A stretch of DNA of 52,833 bases from an uncultured bacterium (GTDB lineage: Bacteria; Bacillota; Clostridia; Lachnospirales; Lachnospiraceae): assembly GCA_947383005.1 (NCBI GenBank), contig CANDBT010000032.1:1-52833 (forward strand), in the 5' to 3' direction. The notes below the pieces were generated by a model. That model was given only the letters and a program-made list of their open reading frames with translations. It made no database searches and was not told the DNA's origin. Positions 1-8,118 of the stretch are shown here, piece after piece (the stretch's first letter is position 1; every line of letters starts with the position of its first letter). A program made the position numbers and the translations under genes.

Positions 1-108
1 GAGATTATACCATGTACTCCGCACATACTCCCTCCGGGGGATGCGCACAGTTCGCTTGGGAATTTGTCCTCCCTCTGGGCGGACGCGAACTGGCGCGGGT
101 ATAATCTC
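1..108. repeat. Terminal-inverted-repeat hairpin element
   Basis: The ends GAGATTATACC (1-11) and GGTATAATCTC (98-108) are perfect complements. Inside, CAGTTCGC (48-55) pairs with GCGAACTG (85-92). Read on the minus strand the inner part has a GTCC/GGAC hairpin followed by AAATTCCC and then the outer stem, which resembles the C-type elements elsewhere in this window. No convincing gene is encoded here. Confidence 0.5.
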
Positions 109-203
109 TGATGAGTTTGGGCGTCAATATTCTTCTGTACTAGTACAGCGTTTATCTTACATAAGATACTCATACAAGATGCTAAAGGGGAAAGGATCAC
201 AAA

Positions 204-422
204 ATGAACGAAAAAAACATAATGAACGGTGAAAACGGCTGGATGACCAAAGAAGAATTTGAAGCCGAATTGATGTACCGGGCAGCCCTCTCCCCGGCAA
301 AAGCCATGATGAAAAAGGGACTGCTTTCACAAGAAGAATACACTCAGATTGACAATACCCTGCTAGACCAATTCCACCCGCCTTTGGGGCTGCTGCTCGC
401 CGGGAAAAAGCAACCGTTCTGA
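204..422 (+). CDS. SHOCT-like small protein, mobile-element associated
   Basis: This encodes 72 residues with the pattern MTKEEFEAEL, then ALSPAKAMMKKGLLSQEEY, close to the short-helix SHOCT-like proteins that often stand next to large serine recombinases in clostridial integrative elements. Their biochemical role is not established. The start at 204 follows a purine-rich stretch (AAAGGGGAAAGGAT). No recombinase lies next to it; the nearest trace is the truncated recombinase at 6701-6883 on the other strand, so this may be a survivor of a decayed element. A C-type repeat begins 11 bp after its stop. The family call comes from memory of similar proteins, not from a search. Confidence 0.6.
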   Translation: MNEKNIMNGENGWMTKEEFEAELMYRAALSPAKAMMKKGLLSQEEYTQIDNTLLDQFHPPLGLLLAGKKQPF

Positions 423-432
423 CGGGAAAAAC

Positions 433-513
433 CGAGTAGGGAAAAGCCATCTTCCCCTACTCGCCGCGCAGCCCGCGTGCTGCGTCAGCAGCAAACTTCC
501 ATATGCGGACCTG
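433..513 (+). repeat. C-type (TTCC-loop) hairpin element, copy 1
   Basis: First hairpin CGAGTAGGG...CCCTACTCG (433-463). The second has the outer stem CCCGCGT/ATGCGGA, inner stem GCTGC(GTCA)GCAGC (479-492) and the one-sided loop AAACTTCC. It lies between the SHOCT-like gene and the 3' end of the convergent LacI-type gene. Confidence 0.75.
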
Positions 514-525
514 TGCATAATCCGA

Positions 526-550
526 CAAAACGCGTCACTGGCGCGTTTTG
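526..550. repeat. CACTGG-core hairpin
   Basis: CAAAACGCG pairs with CGCGTTTTG around TCACTGG. The same core with different arms occurs at 20535-20565 and 28835-28863. It directly follows a C-type element and may act as a terminator between convergent genes. Confidence 0.55.
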
Positions 551-585
551 CTGGATACTTCGTAAGCAAAACTCTGACGGCCATC

Positions 586-1572
586 TCAGCCGCCAGAGCC
601 TTTTACGATAAGAGAATATCCCAATTTTATCTCCCGGGGCGCCATTTCCCCCCCTTTTTTTAATAAATTCAAAAGCATATCTCCTGCCAAAGCCCCACAC
701 TCCTCGTATGAATAATGGACCGTAGTCAAAGTTGGCGTAGTCACATCCGAAAGGGAAGAATCCCCATGTCCTGCCAGCCACATCTCATCCGGTACTGCTA
801 TTTTCTGGCTTTTCAAGTACTGCATAGCGCCTACGGCCAATGTATCTGTAGCGCAGATCATTCCATCCGGGACATCATGCTGTATCAGCCTCCTGGCTGC
901 GGCAATACCTGCATCCAGGGTAAATCCCTCCGCCACCACATAGTTTTCTGTTAGCCGCTCCAATCCAAAATCTTTCACTGCATCACAGTACCCCCGATAA
1001 CGCTCATAGCCCGCTGCCTGATCCTGCATCAACACTCCCATATATCCCAAACGATATCTGCCTTTCTGCAAAAACATCTTTGTCAAATCATAAGTAGCAT
1101 GATAATCATCATGACAAATGCAGTTAGCCCCTGGCAGGCTTTGTCCGGCCAGCACCACAGGCACAGACATCTGTTTCAAAAACTGTTTGTGCTCCGACGT
1201 AAATACTGTAGCAATTAAAATAACCCCATCCACTTGTTTCTCGTTAAAAATCGTCAGGCTTTCCAATTCCTTTTGCGGGTTATTTTGGGTATCGGTCAAC
1301 AGTAAATGATAACCTCCCTCATTGGTCACAGACAAAATTCCCGCCACCATACTGCCAATAGACGCAGAATCAATCCTGGGAAGGATAACCCCAATCAGTT
1401 TGGTCTTTTTCGTCCGCAAAGTCTGCGCCTGCATGGAAGGGCGATAGCCGGTCTGCTCCACCACTTTCCTGATCGCTTCCCTTTTTTCATCCGAAATATA
1501 TCCTTGATTAAAATAGCGGGAAACCGCCGCACTGGATACCCCTGCCAGCCGGGCAATCTCTGCAATATTCAT
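586..1572 (-). CDS. LacI-family sugar-operon repressor
   Basis: This 328-residue protein has an N-terminal LacI helix-turn-helix (residues 1-25, with GVSSAAVSRYFN as recognition helix), a hinge near residue 50 and a periplasmic-binding-protein-like effector domain (about 57-325). The helix resembles sucrose-type repressors (ScrR/SacR). A GAAGGTGG ribosome binding site precedes the ATG. It lies downstream of a PTS permease gene and a HAD phosphatase on the same strand. Three copies of a near-palindrome centred on ATCGAT lie upstream of those genes (3991-4004, 4088-4103, 5122-5135) and are the likely operators. The actual sugar cannot be read from the sequence. Confidence 0.88.
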   Translation of the reverse strand: MNIAEIARLAGVSSAAVSRYFNQGYISDEKREAIRKVVEQTGYRPSMQAQTLRTKKTKLIGVILPRIDSASIGSMVAGILSVTNEGGYHLLLTDTQNNPQKELESLTIFNEKQVDGVILIATVFTSEHKQFLKQMSVPVVLAGQSLPGANCICHDDYHATYDLTKMFLQKGRYRLGYMGVLMQDQAAGYERYRGYCDAVKDFGLERLTENYVVAEGFTLDAGIAAARRLIQHDVPDGMICATDTLAVGAMQYLKSQKIAVPDEMWLAGHGDSSLSDVTTPTLTTVHYSYEECGALAGDMLLNLLKKGGEMAPREIKLGYSLIVKGSGG

Positions 1573-1614
1573 CCTTGTCCACCTTCTTTTTGCAGCATAT
1601 TCGTTAATTATCTA

Positions 1615-1764
1615 TAACCGTTCGGACGGCAGCGGAATTGGATAGGACTTTGGACATCAAACTTGCTTGCAAGCCAAAATTCATATCAAATCCTACATCG
1701 GATAGACAGCCGATGCTTCTTCCCCAGCACATACGGACAAGGAAATGTCCCGCCTGAACAGTTA
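1615..1764. repeat. A-type element, copy 1
   Basis: Ends TAACCGTTCGGACGG (1615-1629) and CCGCCTGAACAGTTA (1750-1764) are near-perfect inverted repeats. The interior shares GCTTGCAAGCCAAAATTCAT with the copy at 5275-5421 and can form a long stem. It fills the gap between the PTS gene and the repressor; no other gene is seen there. Confidence 0.75.
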
Positions 1765-1852
1765 CTATAATTTTACACTATCTTCCGGCCTATAACAAGG
1801 ATTTTCTAAAAGGATACATGGCCTGGATCACTTCCAATTGCTATGACCATCC

Positions 1853-3850
1853 CTATCCTTCTTTTATCGAAATAACCGGCTCCATCCGTTTCATCTTTCC
1901 CGTATTTTTTACAACAAACTGCGGATACATAAAGCTGTTTGCCACCAATACCGCTGTTGTCGTGCTATAACCGGCAGCACGGATTTTATTTAGATCAAAA
2001 GTCAGAAGTTTCTGCCCTGCCTTCACTTTATCGCCTGCCGAGACAAAAGCCTCAAACCCGTCGCCCTTCATGTTGACGGTATCAATACCTACATGAATCA
2101 ACACTTCCATGCCCTCTGCCGAGACCAGCCCAATCGCGTGAAGCGTATCGGTCACAGTAGAAATTTCTCCGTCACAAGGCGCTACCACCAGCCCAATCTC
2201 CGGTTCAATGCCGACACCATCACCCAAAACACCCGAAGCAAACGTCTCATCCGGAATCTCGCTCCTGGCAATCACATTTCCCTGAACCGGCGTATACAAA
2301 ATCCCAGGTTCCCCGGCTTGCCTGGTTGCCTTTGCCTGCTCTTTTTCCTGGCTCGCTTTATGTCCGTCTTCACACCCTGCCGTCTGGCTTACCTTGCCAT
2401 TTTTATCCATGCTGCCGGTATTTCCCGCTCCTGCCCCCGCAGCCGCCAAACCGGCGCCTTCTGTTCCTTGTCCCTCGCTCTCTTCTTTCCAGACTACCCA
2501 GGTCAAGGCAAAAGAAATCACAAAAGCTACTGCCAGTGTCACCGCATACTGCCATGTATAATCCATCGTAATCAAAAAGCCCGGAAGCCCCGTCACCCCG
2601 TAAGAAGTAGCTCCGATGTGGAAAAGCGCCCCCAGCAAAGCACCGCATGCCCCGCCGACCATACCGCAGATCAACGGCTTCATAAACCGCAGGTTTACAC
2701 CGAAAATAGCCGGTTCCGTAATTCCCAGCGCCGCTGACAGGGAAGAAGGAATTGCCACAGCCTTCGTCTTATGATTTTTGGCTTTCAGCCCCACAGCCAG
2801 ACACGCTGCACCTTGGGCAAAATTAGCCGCACTGGCAATAGGCATCCAGATATTCAGTCCGCCTTCCGCCGAAAGCATCCCCGCCTCAATTACATTGTAC
2901 ATATGATGAATGCCGCAAACAACCGTAAACGGATAAAGAGTGCCCATAATTACCGACCCGATGCCGTGCCCCACGGTAATCACCCATTGGGCAAAGCTCA
3001 GCACATAATTCTCTGCCGTGGAAAATACCGGCCCGATGATCCCCAGCGTTAAAAACGCTGTCAGCATCACTGTACACAGAGGGGTTACAAACAAATCAAT
3101 CATTTCCGGTACGTGCTGATGCAGCCATTTTTCCACCTTGCACATCAGCCATACCGCTATAATTACCGGAATTACATGACCCTGATAACCTACCTACCGA
3201 ATGGCAAAACCAAACAAATTCCATACCGGGATTTCCGACGGATCCATGCTGCCTACAGACCAGGCATTAATCAGATTCGGGTGAATCATAATCATGCCGA
3301 TAACCGCGCCCAAAAAAATATTTCCCCCAAACACTCTGGCTGCAGAGACAGAAATCAATACCGGCAAAAAGACAAACGCAGTATTGGCCAGCAAATCTAA
3401 TATGCCATACCAATCGCTGCCCGCGAAAGCAGGCATGGCTTTACCTAATGCCTCCACCAGGCCCATCATCAACCCGGAAGCCACAATTGCCGGAAGGATC
3501 GGTACAAACACATCCCCCATCGCTTTGACGATCCGCTTTATCAGCGGTTGTCTTGCGGCGGCCGCCGCTTTGACCTCCTCTTTGGTAGCCGCACTCATCC
3601 CACTGACTTTCAGGAATTCATCATACACTTTGTTGACTGTACCCGTCCCGATAATCAACTGCAGTTGCCCGTTATTGCTGAATACGCCTTTGACTCCATC
3701 CACATTTTCCAGCTTTTTCCTGTCAATTTTGCCGTTATCTACCGTCACCAGGCGCAACCGAGTGGCACAATGCGCCACACTGACCAAATTCCCCCTGCCG
3801 CCCAGGTTCTCATAGATTTCTTTCGCGCATTTTGCATAATCCATTGCCAT
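1853..3850 (-). pseudogene. PTS EIIBCA sugar permease split by an in-frame TAG
   Basis: Two open segments in the same frame make a complete EIIB-EIIC-EIIA protein of about 664 residues. The first (3850 to 3197) carries EIIB with the phosphorylated Cys in VAHCATRLRL and the first EIIC helices. The second (3193 to 1853) carries the rest of EIIC, including GITEPAIFGV, and EIIA with the active His in VLIHVGIDTV. They are separated by one TAG (3194-3196) inside the conserved stretch ending FGFAIR-stop-VGYQG; no base is gained or lost. The domain order and EIIC sequence fit the sucrose/trehalose class. The gene is either newly inactivated, read through, or affected by a sequencing error. Two operators (3991, 4088) lie upstream. 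Confidence 0.85.
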
Positions 3851-3990
3851 TTTCTCGTTTATCCTCCTTTTTGCTGTTGAGCCCTCTCGGAAACTCTGTT
3901 ATGACTTTTCCAACGCGCTTTCCCGAAAAACCAGTTTCTTCTTCCTATCTTCACTTCTTATCCTTACTTCAAAACATTACGCACGTTATG

Positions 3991-4004
3991 TGAAATCGAT
4001 TACA
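3991..4004. promoter_or_regulatory. LacI-type operator 1 (PTS promoter)
   Basis: TGAAATCGATTACA, a near-palindrome centred on ATCGAT, about 140 bp upstream of the PTS start. It is the reverse complement of the site at 5122-5135. Confidence 0.7.
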
Positions 4005-4087
4005 TCTATATATTCATTATACTCCCATTATTTATCCATGTAAATTTACATTTTATCCAAAATTTTAATCTTATTTTGTGCAATATA

Positions 4088-4103
4088 GTGATATCGATTT
4101 CAC
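4088..4103. promoter_or_regulatory. LacI-type operator 2 (PTS promoter)
   Basis: GTGATATCGATTTCAC, a second near-palindromic site 97 bp from operator 1. The pair could allow repression by looping. The rest of 3851-4245 holds AT-rich promoter sequence and a 15-bp direct repeat CCTGCCCGGACATCT (4135-4149 and 4168-4182). Confidence 0.65.
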
Positions 4104-4245
4104 TTAAGGCTGCAAAATCATCTTCCTGAATCTTCCTGCCCGGACATCTTCCGTCTGTCCCATATGGCCTGCCCGGACATCTGTCTTTTGCCTGTTTTCC
4201 TATTCCGGCTGGTCATCCGCCCCCGTTCAGATACCATCCGCCGGA

Positions 4246-5085
4246 TCAGCAAGCGTCCAGCAGATGGTACCGGGCAAACGCCGTATAAATACCGTCCTCC
4301 TCCACTGACGGGCAAACGGCATCCGCCAATTTTTTCAGCGCCTGGCTTCCGTTATCCATACATATCGAAAGCGCCGCCGTTTCCATCATCTCCCAATCAT
4401 TCATACTGTCACCAAAAGCTACGGTATTCTCCAAAGACACTCCCAGACAGCGGCAGATCCTCCGGACTCCCTGCCCTTTATCAAAACTTTTGTTCAGCAT
4501 CTCCCCATTGATAAACCCGTAAGAATCCGGTTCCTGCACACAAAAAGAAAATTCTTCTCCTAACAGCTCCCTGGCCGTCTCCATCTGCTCTATCTTATGA
4601 CACATCATCACAATCTTATATATCGGCTCATCTTGATAATTGGCCATGGGCTGAATATTCAAAGAATCTTCCAACTGCCTGCGCCACCGCAGCAGTTCAC
4701 TGTTGCCCCCCTCCCCGGCATGACCCTGCAAAAACTCCTTAAATGCTTCGTCCGTAAAAGCTCCATCCCGGCATTCCACCGTCCGGTAAATCCCGTTTTC
4801 TTTAAGAATATCCATAGCTTTGTGCTTTTGCTCTTCAGTCATTGGACAGTCATAAATCTCTTCCCGGCCACACACAATATAACCGCCGGAACTGCTGATA
4901 AACCCGTCAAAACCATACTTAAGCAGCGGCTTAAGCATCCCGTAATTCCTTCCTGTGCAGAGAAATACTTTATGGCCTTGCCGCTGCGCCATCCGTATTG
5001 CCCGCAGCGCCGACTCCGGCGGCTCATTGCACCCCGGCTTCGTCAGGGTGCCGTCAATATCCAAAAAAATTAATTTTCTGCCCAT
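4246..5085 (-). CDS. HAD-IIB (Cof-type) sugar phosphatase
   Basis: This 279-residue protein has the haloacid-dehalogenase motifs FLDIDGTLT near the N-terminus (nucleophile and acid/base Asp), LCTGRN (motif II region), a conserved Lys (NKSFDKGQG) and FGDSMNDWEM for Mg binding. The cap between about residues 85 and 190 is of the Cof/IIB type. Such enzymes dephosphorylate sugar phosphates or related small molecules. The ATG at 5085 follows GGAAGTG; a GTG directly before it is less likely. It precedes the PTS gene on the same strand, and a matching LacI-type operator at 5122-5135 suggests shared control, so it may remove phosphate from the imported sugar or relieve sugar-phosphate stress. Confidence 0.88.
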   Translation of the reverse strand: MGRKLIFLDIDGTLTKPGCNEPPESALRAIRMAQRQGHKVFLCTGRNYGMLKPLLKYGFDGFISSSGGYIVCGREEIYDCPMTEEQKHKAMDILKENGIYRTVECRDGAFTDEAFKEFLQGHAGEGGNSELLRWRRQLEDSLNIQPMANYQDEPIYKIVMMCHKIEQMETARELLGEEFSFCVQEPDSYGFINGEMLNKSFDKGQGVRRICRCLGVSLENTVAFGDSMNDWEMMETAALSICMDNGSQALKKLADAVCPSVEEDGIYTAFARYHLLDAC

Positions 5086-5121
5086 CACACTTCCTGCCTT
5101 TCATCCCTGTATTGCTTTTTG

Positions 5122-5135
5122 TGTAATCGATTTCA
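5122..5135. promoter_or_regulatory. LacI-type operator 3 (HAD phosphatase promoter)
   Basis: TGTAATCGATTTCA lies 37 bp upstream of the HAD gene start and is the exact reverse complement of operator 1. Confidence 0.7.
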
Positions 5136-5274
5136 TATAAATCATATCACATTTTCCTATAATATGACAAGAAGATTTCCTCTGTAATCTTTCACAATTT
5201 TTCTCTGCGAATTTTAGTGACTCTTCACAAGATATCTTAGGAAAGCGTCCAGGCCACCTTTCGGAATATCCTTG

Positions 5275-5421
5275 TAACAGTTCAGACGGCGGGGAATTTA
5301 ACGTGAATTTTTGGCGTCAAGCTTGCTTGTAAGCCAAAATTCATGTTAAATTCCACATTGGATGGACATCCCAGCTTTTATCCGGCGTAAACGTGCAAGA
5401 AGATACCCGTCTGAACAGTTA
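5275..5421. repeat. A-type element, copy 2
   Basis: Ends TAACAGTTCAGACGG (5275-5289) and CCGTCTGAACAGTTA (5407-5421). A roughly 20-bp interior stem starts GAATTTAACGTGAATTTT and returns at AAAATTCATGTTAAATTC. It abuts the B-type copy that starts at 5422. The 582-bp gap 5089-5670 is otherwise promoter sequence. Confidence 0.8.
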
Positions 5422-5565
5422 GTTACTGTTCACAGGTGCCCTGTGAACGTAACTGCATATGCCCATTTAAGATTGCCTACGGCAATGGGGCATATGCTTT
5501 GGCCTCATAACTGCATTGGCCCATGGCTAATCAGCGTGGTGATTAGCCATGGTGTGAACAGTAAC
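5422..5565 (-). repeat. B-type (GTTACTGTTCAC) cloverleaf element, copy 1
   Basis: A 144-bp element bounded by GTTACTGTTCAC and GTGAACAGTAAC. It holds three hairpins: GTTCACAGG/CCTGTGAAC type, GCATATGCCC/GGGCATATGC enclosing ATTGCC/GGCAAT, and CCATGGCTAATCA/TGATTAGCCATGG. It is in the opposite orientation to the copies at 19291, 20434 and 23094. Confidence 0.85.
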
Positions 5566-5603
5566 AACTGTTACAATATCCTTCATATGAACGATTAAAA
5601 CAC

Positions 5604-5632
5604 TTGACATACCACTTTTACAGGTATTATAT
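5604..5632 (+). promoter_or_regulatory. Sigma-A-type promoter of the secreted protein gene
   Basis: TTGACA (5604-5609), 17-bp spacer, TTATAT (5627-5632), about 39 bp before the start at 5671. Confidence 0.65.
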
Positions 5633-5670
5633 TTAAAAAATACAATACTTTTAGTATAAAGGAGGTTCTT

Positions 5671-6528
5671 ATGACAAAAAAAGGAATAACGACCATATTA
5701 TGTGCGGCAGTATTCACTATGCTGGGCGGAACAATCCTCTCTTTTGCAGGTGAATGGAAACCGGATGCGAAAGGCTGGAGGTACGACAAAGGGGATACCT
5801 ATGCCGCTTCTGAATGGATTAAAGATGGTGAAAAGTGGTACTATATTAATGCAGACGGATATATGCTTTCAAACACATGGGTTGGAAACTACTATCTGGG
5901 AACAGACGGGGCCATGCTCGTAAATACGACAACACCCGATGGCTATCAGGTCGGGGCAGACGGGGCATGGCTCCCGGATTCTCAACCCCAAACTTCAGCC
6001 AATCAATACCTTGATGCTTATGCTACGTTTTTACGCTCTTACAAAATTCCCAAAGGCAGCAGCCCCAGATTCCAGTTGCTTTACCTTGACCATGATGCTA
6101 TACCAGAATTGCTGATTTCAGAAAATAGCGGAAGCATGGTACAGGGACAGTTATATCATTACTATCAGGGACAAGTACAGGCACTTGGTTCCTTTGGCGA
6201 AAACGGAGGTATTTCCTACATTCCATCAGCAAACATTTTCTACAGTTCTTCACTGAGCACCGGGATATATTATGCAATATACCATAAAATCCAAGATAAC
6301 ACCTGTATCCCTTTAATTCGTTTTGATTCTTACAGCGCAGGTAATTATTATGAAATTAATGGATCTCCTGTAACAAAAGAGGAATTTAACGGCCAGGAAG
6401 CAACCTGGAAAGCAAACTATCCCATGACCAATAGCGCCGACTATGATAACAGCTATGAGTTAAACGAAACGAACATTAATAGGATGATGGAAAACATTCA
6501 AAACGTAATGCCTGGCAACAACCCGTGA
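5671..6528 (+). CDS. Secreted protein with cell-wall-binding repeats
   Basis: This 285-residue protein starts with a signal peptide (about residues 1-26, basic MTKK then a hydrophobic run). Residues 28-106 are aromatic/glycine repeats of the choline-binding (CW_binding_1) type, for example KWYYINADGYM and NYYLGTDGAML, which anchor proteins to the cell surface. The remaining 175 residues (Tyr- and Ser-rich, containing LLYLDHDAIPELLI) match no domain I can name; that motif is common in clostridial secreted proteins of unknown function. A GGAGG site 5 bases before the ATG and a clear promoter support the start. The upstream gap is filled by A- and B-type repeats. It appears to be a single-gene unit. 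Confidence 0.85.
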   Translation: MTKKGITTILCAAVFTMLGGTILSFAGEWKPDAKGWRYDKGDTYAASEWIKDGEKWYYINADGYMLSNTWVGNYYLGTDGAMLVNTTTPDGYQVGADGAWLPDSQPQTSANQYLDAYATFLRSYKIPKGSSPRFQLLYLDHDAIPELLISENSGSMVQGQLYHYYQGQVQALGSFGENGGISYIPSANIFYSSSLSTGIYYAIYHKIQDNTCIPLIRFDSYSAGNYYEINGSPVTKEEFNGQEATWKANYPMTNSADYDNSYELNETNINRMMENIQNVMPGNNP

Positions 6529-6539
6529 CAAAATTCAAT

Positions 6540-6620
6540 CGAGTAGGGAAAAGCCATCTTCCCCTAATCGACGCGCGGCCCGCGTGCTGCGTCAGCAGCA
6601 AACTTCCATACGCGGGCCTG
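6540..6620 (+). repeat. C-type hairpin element, copy 2
   Basis: First hairpin CGAGTAGGG.../CCCCTAATCG. Second hairpin GGCCCGCGT/ACGCGGGCC enclosing GCTGC(GTCA)GCAGC and the loop AAACTTCCAT. It starts 12 bp after the stop of the secreted protein gene. Confidence 0.8.
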
Positions 6621-6634
6621 TACATTAAAAAAAT

Positions 6635-6674
6635 CGAGTAGGGGAGGATATCCCCTGCTCGCCACGCGGCCCAT
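6635..6674 (+). repeat. C-type element, truncated copy
   Basis: First hairpin CGAGTAGGGGA...TCCCCTGCTCG, then the start of the second hairpin (CCACGCGGCCC), which stops where the recombinase remnant begins. Confidence 0.7.
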
Positions 6675-6700
6675 ATTCATCATTGTATCAATTAAACGGT

Positions 6701-6883
6701 TTATCTATCAATGTATTCATCCACCTCGCAGCCACAAAACTCTTCGTTGTCCTCAATATAGCCGCGCAAAAGTTCTCTCTGCCCTCTGATGCTTTCGCTC
6801 TCTGTTTTGCCCTTCCCCCTGTCTTCCACCGACACACGCAGATACAGTGCCGCAACATAAGTACCGCTGGTTTGTCCACTCAT
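6701..6883 (-). pseudogene. N-terminal fragment of a large serine recombinase
   Basis: About 60 codons read GTYVAALYLRVSVEDRGKG and continue to CEVDEYIDR before a stop. This is the start of the resolvase catalytic domain of large serine recombinases: LYLRVS carries the nucleophilic Ser, and DEYID is normally followed by a DGYSG-like motif that is missing here. The several hundred downstream residues are absent; a truncated C-type repeat lies just beyond the break. The fragment cannot catalyse recombination. Together with the SHOCT-like gene at 204-422 it suggests remains of an integrative element, although the two lie on opposite strands 6.3 kb apart. Confidence 0.8.
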
Positions 6884-7089
6884 TTCCTGCCTCCTCAAAA
6901 TATGGCAATTCCTATTTTAAAACATATGCATCACCTCGAAAAGCTTTCCTTCCAACGTTACTCTTTCTTTCATAAGTATACTCTAAAAAGCAGTTTCTCT
7001 CAATACTCCGGCAGTATTTTTTAGTAGAGTTTTTTAAGTTTTCTGATTTTTATTCATCATTTACACAACATAGCCTTCACCAAAAAAAT

Positions 7090-7123
7090 CCCCTCCAAGG
7101 TGCCTCGCCGCACCTTGGAGGGG
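7090..7123 (-). terminator. Intrinsic terminator of the phosphotransferase gene
   Basis: Perfect 14-bp stem CCCCTCCAAGGTGC/GCACCTTGGAGGGG, followed by seven T on the minus strand. Confidence 0.9.
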
Positions 7124-7149
7124 AAACTATTCCACCTATTATCTACTTC

Positions 7150-7904
7150 CTATTGATACTCAGCCACATCGATCCATCCCATCAGGAAATCTCTCTGCTC
7201 TTCCTTCTTCTTCGTCAACTGTGCTGCGGCCACGATCGGCAGCCAGCGGTTTACATACTGGCGGGCAGTATCCGTTTTTTCGCAGAACATCTTCATATAC
7301 ATATCTGCCTTTTTCTGGTCTTCCAGGCAGAACAGCAAATATGTCATTGCCGCATCGGCGGATGCATTGCCCTGTGCCGCATGAGCCCAGTCGATAATCC
7401 AGCATTTGCCATCTTTATCTACAATCACATTGGAAGGGTTGAAATCACCATGGCAAAGCTTCGTATGTCTTGGCATACTTTCGAGACGGGTAGCCAGCTC
7501 GTAACGGATAGTCGCGCTCACATCCTTAAGGCTGTTGATCTGATCCATTAATTTATGGCGCAGCCTCTTGATCGTTGCCACTTTCTTGCTGTGAACCTCA
7601 AGCTGCAGGTTGACAAACATTTCCATATATTCTTCCAGCTTTTCCGGCTCCTCATCCATCAATTCGGCCAGAGTCTTACCCTCAATTTTGTCACGGACAA
7701 GGCACCATCCCTCCGGCGTCTCGGATACGGATACCAGCGACGGAATATTTAAATCGGTATTATTGTCTACCAGGGCTTCATTACGGGCTTCGTTCAAAAC
7801 TTCTGCTGATGAATACCGGCTATCAAATACTTTGATAATCTTGTCCTCAGTAGCATAAACCGTCTTATGAGGCCGTGTAAATATAACCTTTTTGTTTTCT
7901 TCCA
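7150..7904 (-). CDS. Aminoglycoside phosphotransferase/choline kinase-like protein
   Basis: The protein belongs to the APH/choline kinase fold. LCHGDFNPSNVIV is the catalytic loop (Asp base and metal-binding Asn) and IIDWAHA carries the metal-binding Asp. The substrate is unknown; such genes act on small alcohols or sugars. I prefer the start at 7904 (251 residues, MEENKKVIF), which follows AAGGAGG at a usual spacing. The frame opens further to 7998, but that ATG lacks a ribosome binding site and its extra 31 residues are unlike the family. A strong terminator follows. It lies downstream of adhE on the same strand, with a structured 214-bp leader between them, so it could be read from adhE or from its own promoter. 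Confidence 0.8.
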
Positions 7905-8007
7905 TTACTTTATTTTCCTCCTTAATTTTATTGAGTACTCTCGTAAACTCTTTGTGTCCAGATTTACGAGATGATTTTTTGTCAAAAATGCTGGGCATTA
8001 TGAGGCG

Positions 8008-8094
8008 TACGTGGAGCGTACGTTAATTAAATCTGGGTACTTCTAGTGGGAAACCAGCCGCAAAGACGGATTCAAGGGAGTTTCCCGAGAGTGC
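8008..8094 (-). other. Structured leader between adhE and the phosphotransferase gene
   Basis: On the minus strand CTCGGGAAAC pairs with GTTTCCC across about 40 bases enclosing CCG/CGG, followed by a short GTACG(...)CGTAC hairpin. It resembles a regulatory leader, but I do not recognise a known riboswitch class. Confidence 0.35.
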
Positions 8095-8118
8095 TCTATT
8101 CCTATTGTGTTGCCCGTC

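Noticed and set aside
3146-3196. Frameshift as the cause of the split PTS gene
   Set aside because: The two halves are in the same frame; only a TAG codon separates them, so no base has been gained or lost.
7905-7998. Upstream ATG of the phosphotransferase
   Set aside because: It has no ribosome binding site, while the ATG at 7904 follows AAGGAGG.
8008-8094. A cyclic di-GMP or other known riboswitch in the phosphotransferase leader
   Set aside because: The core sequence of known classes cannot be found on either strand.
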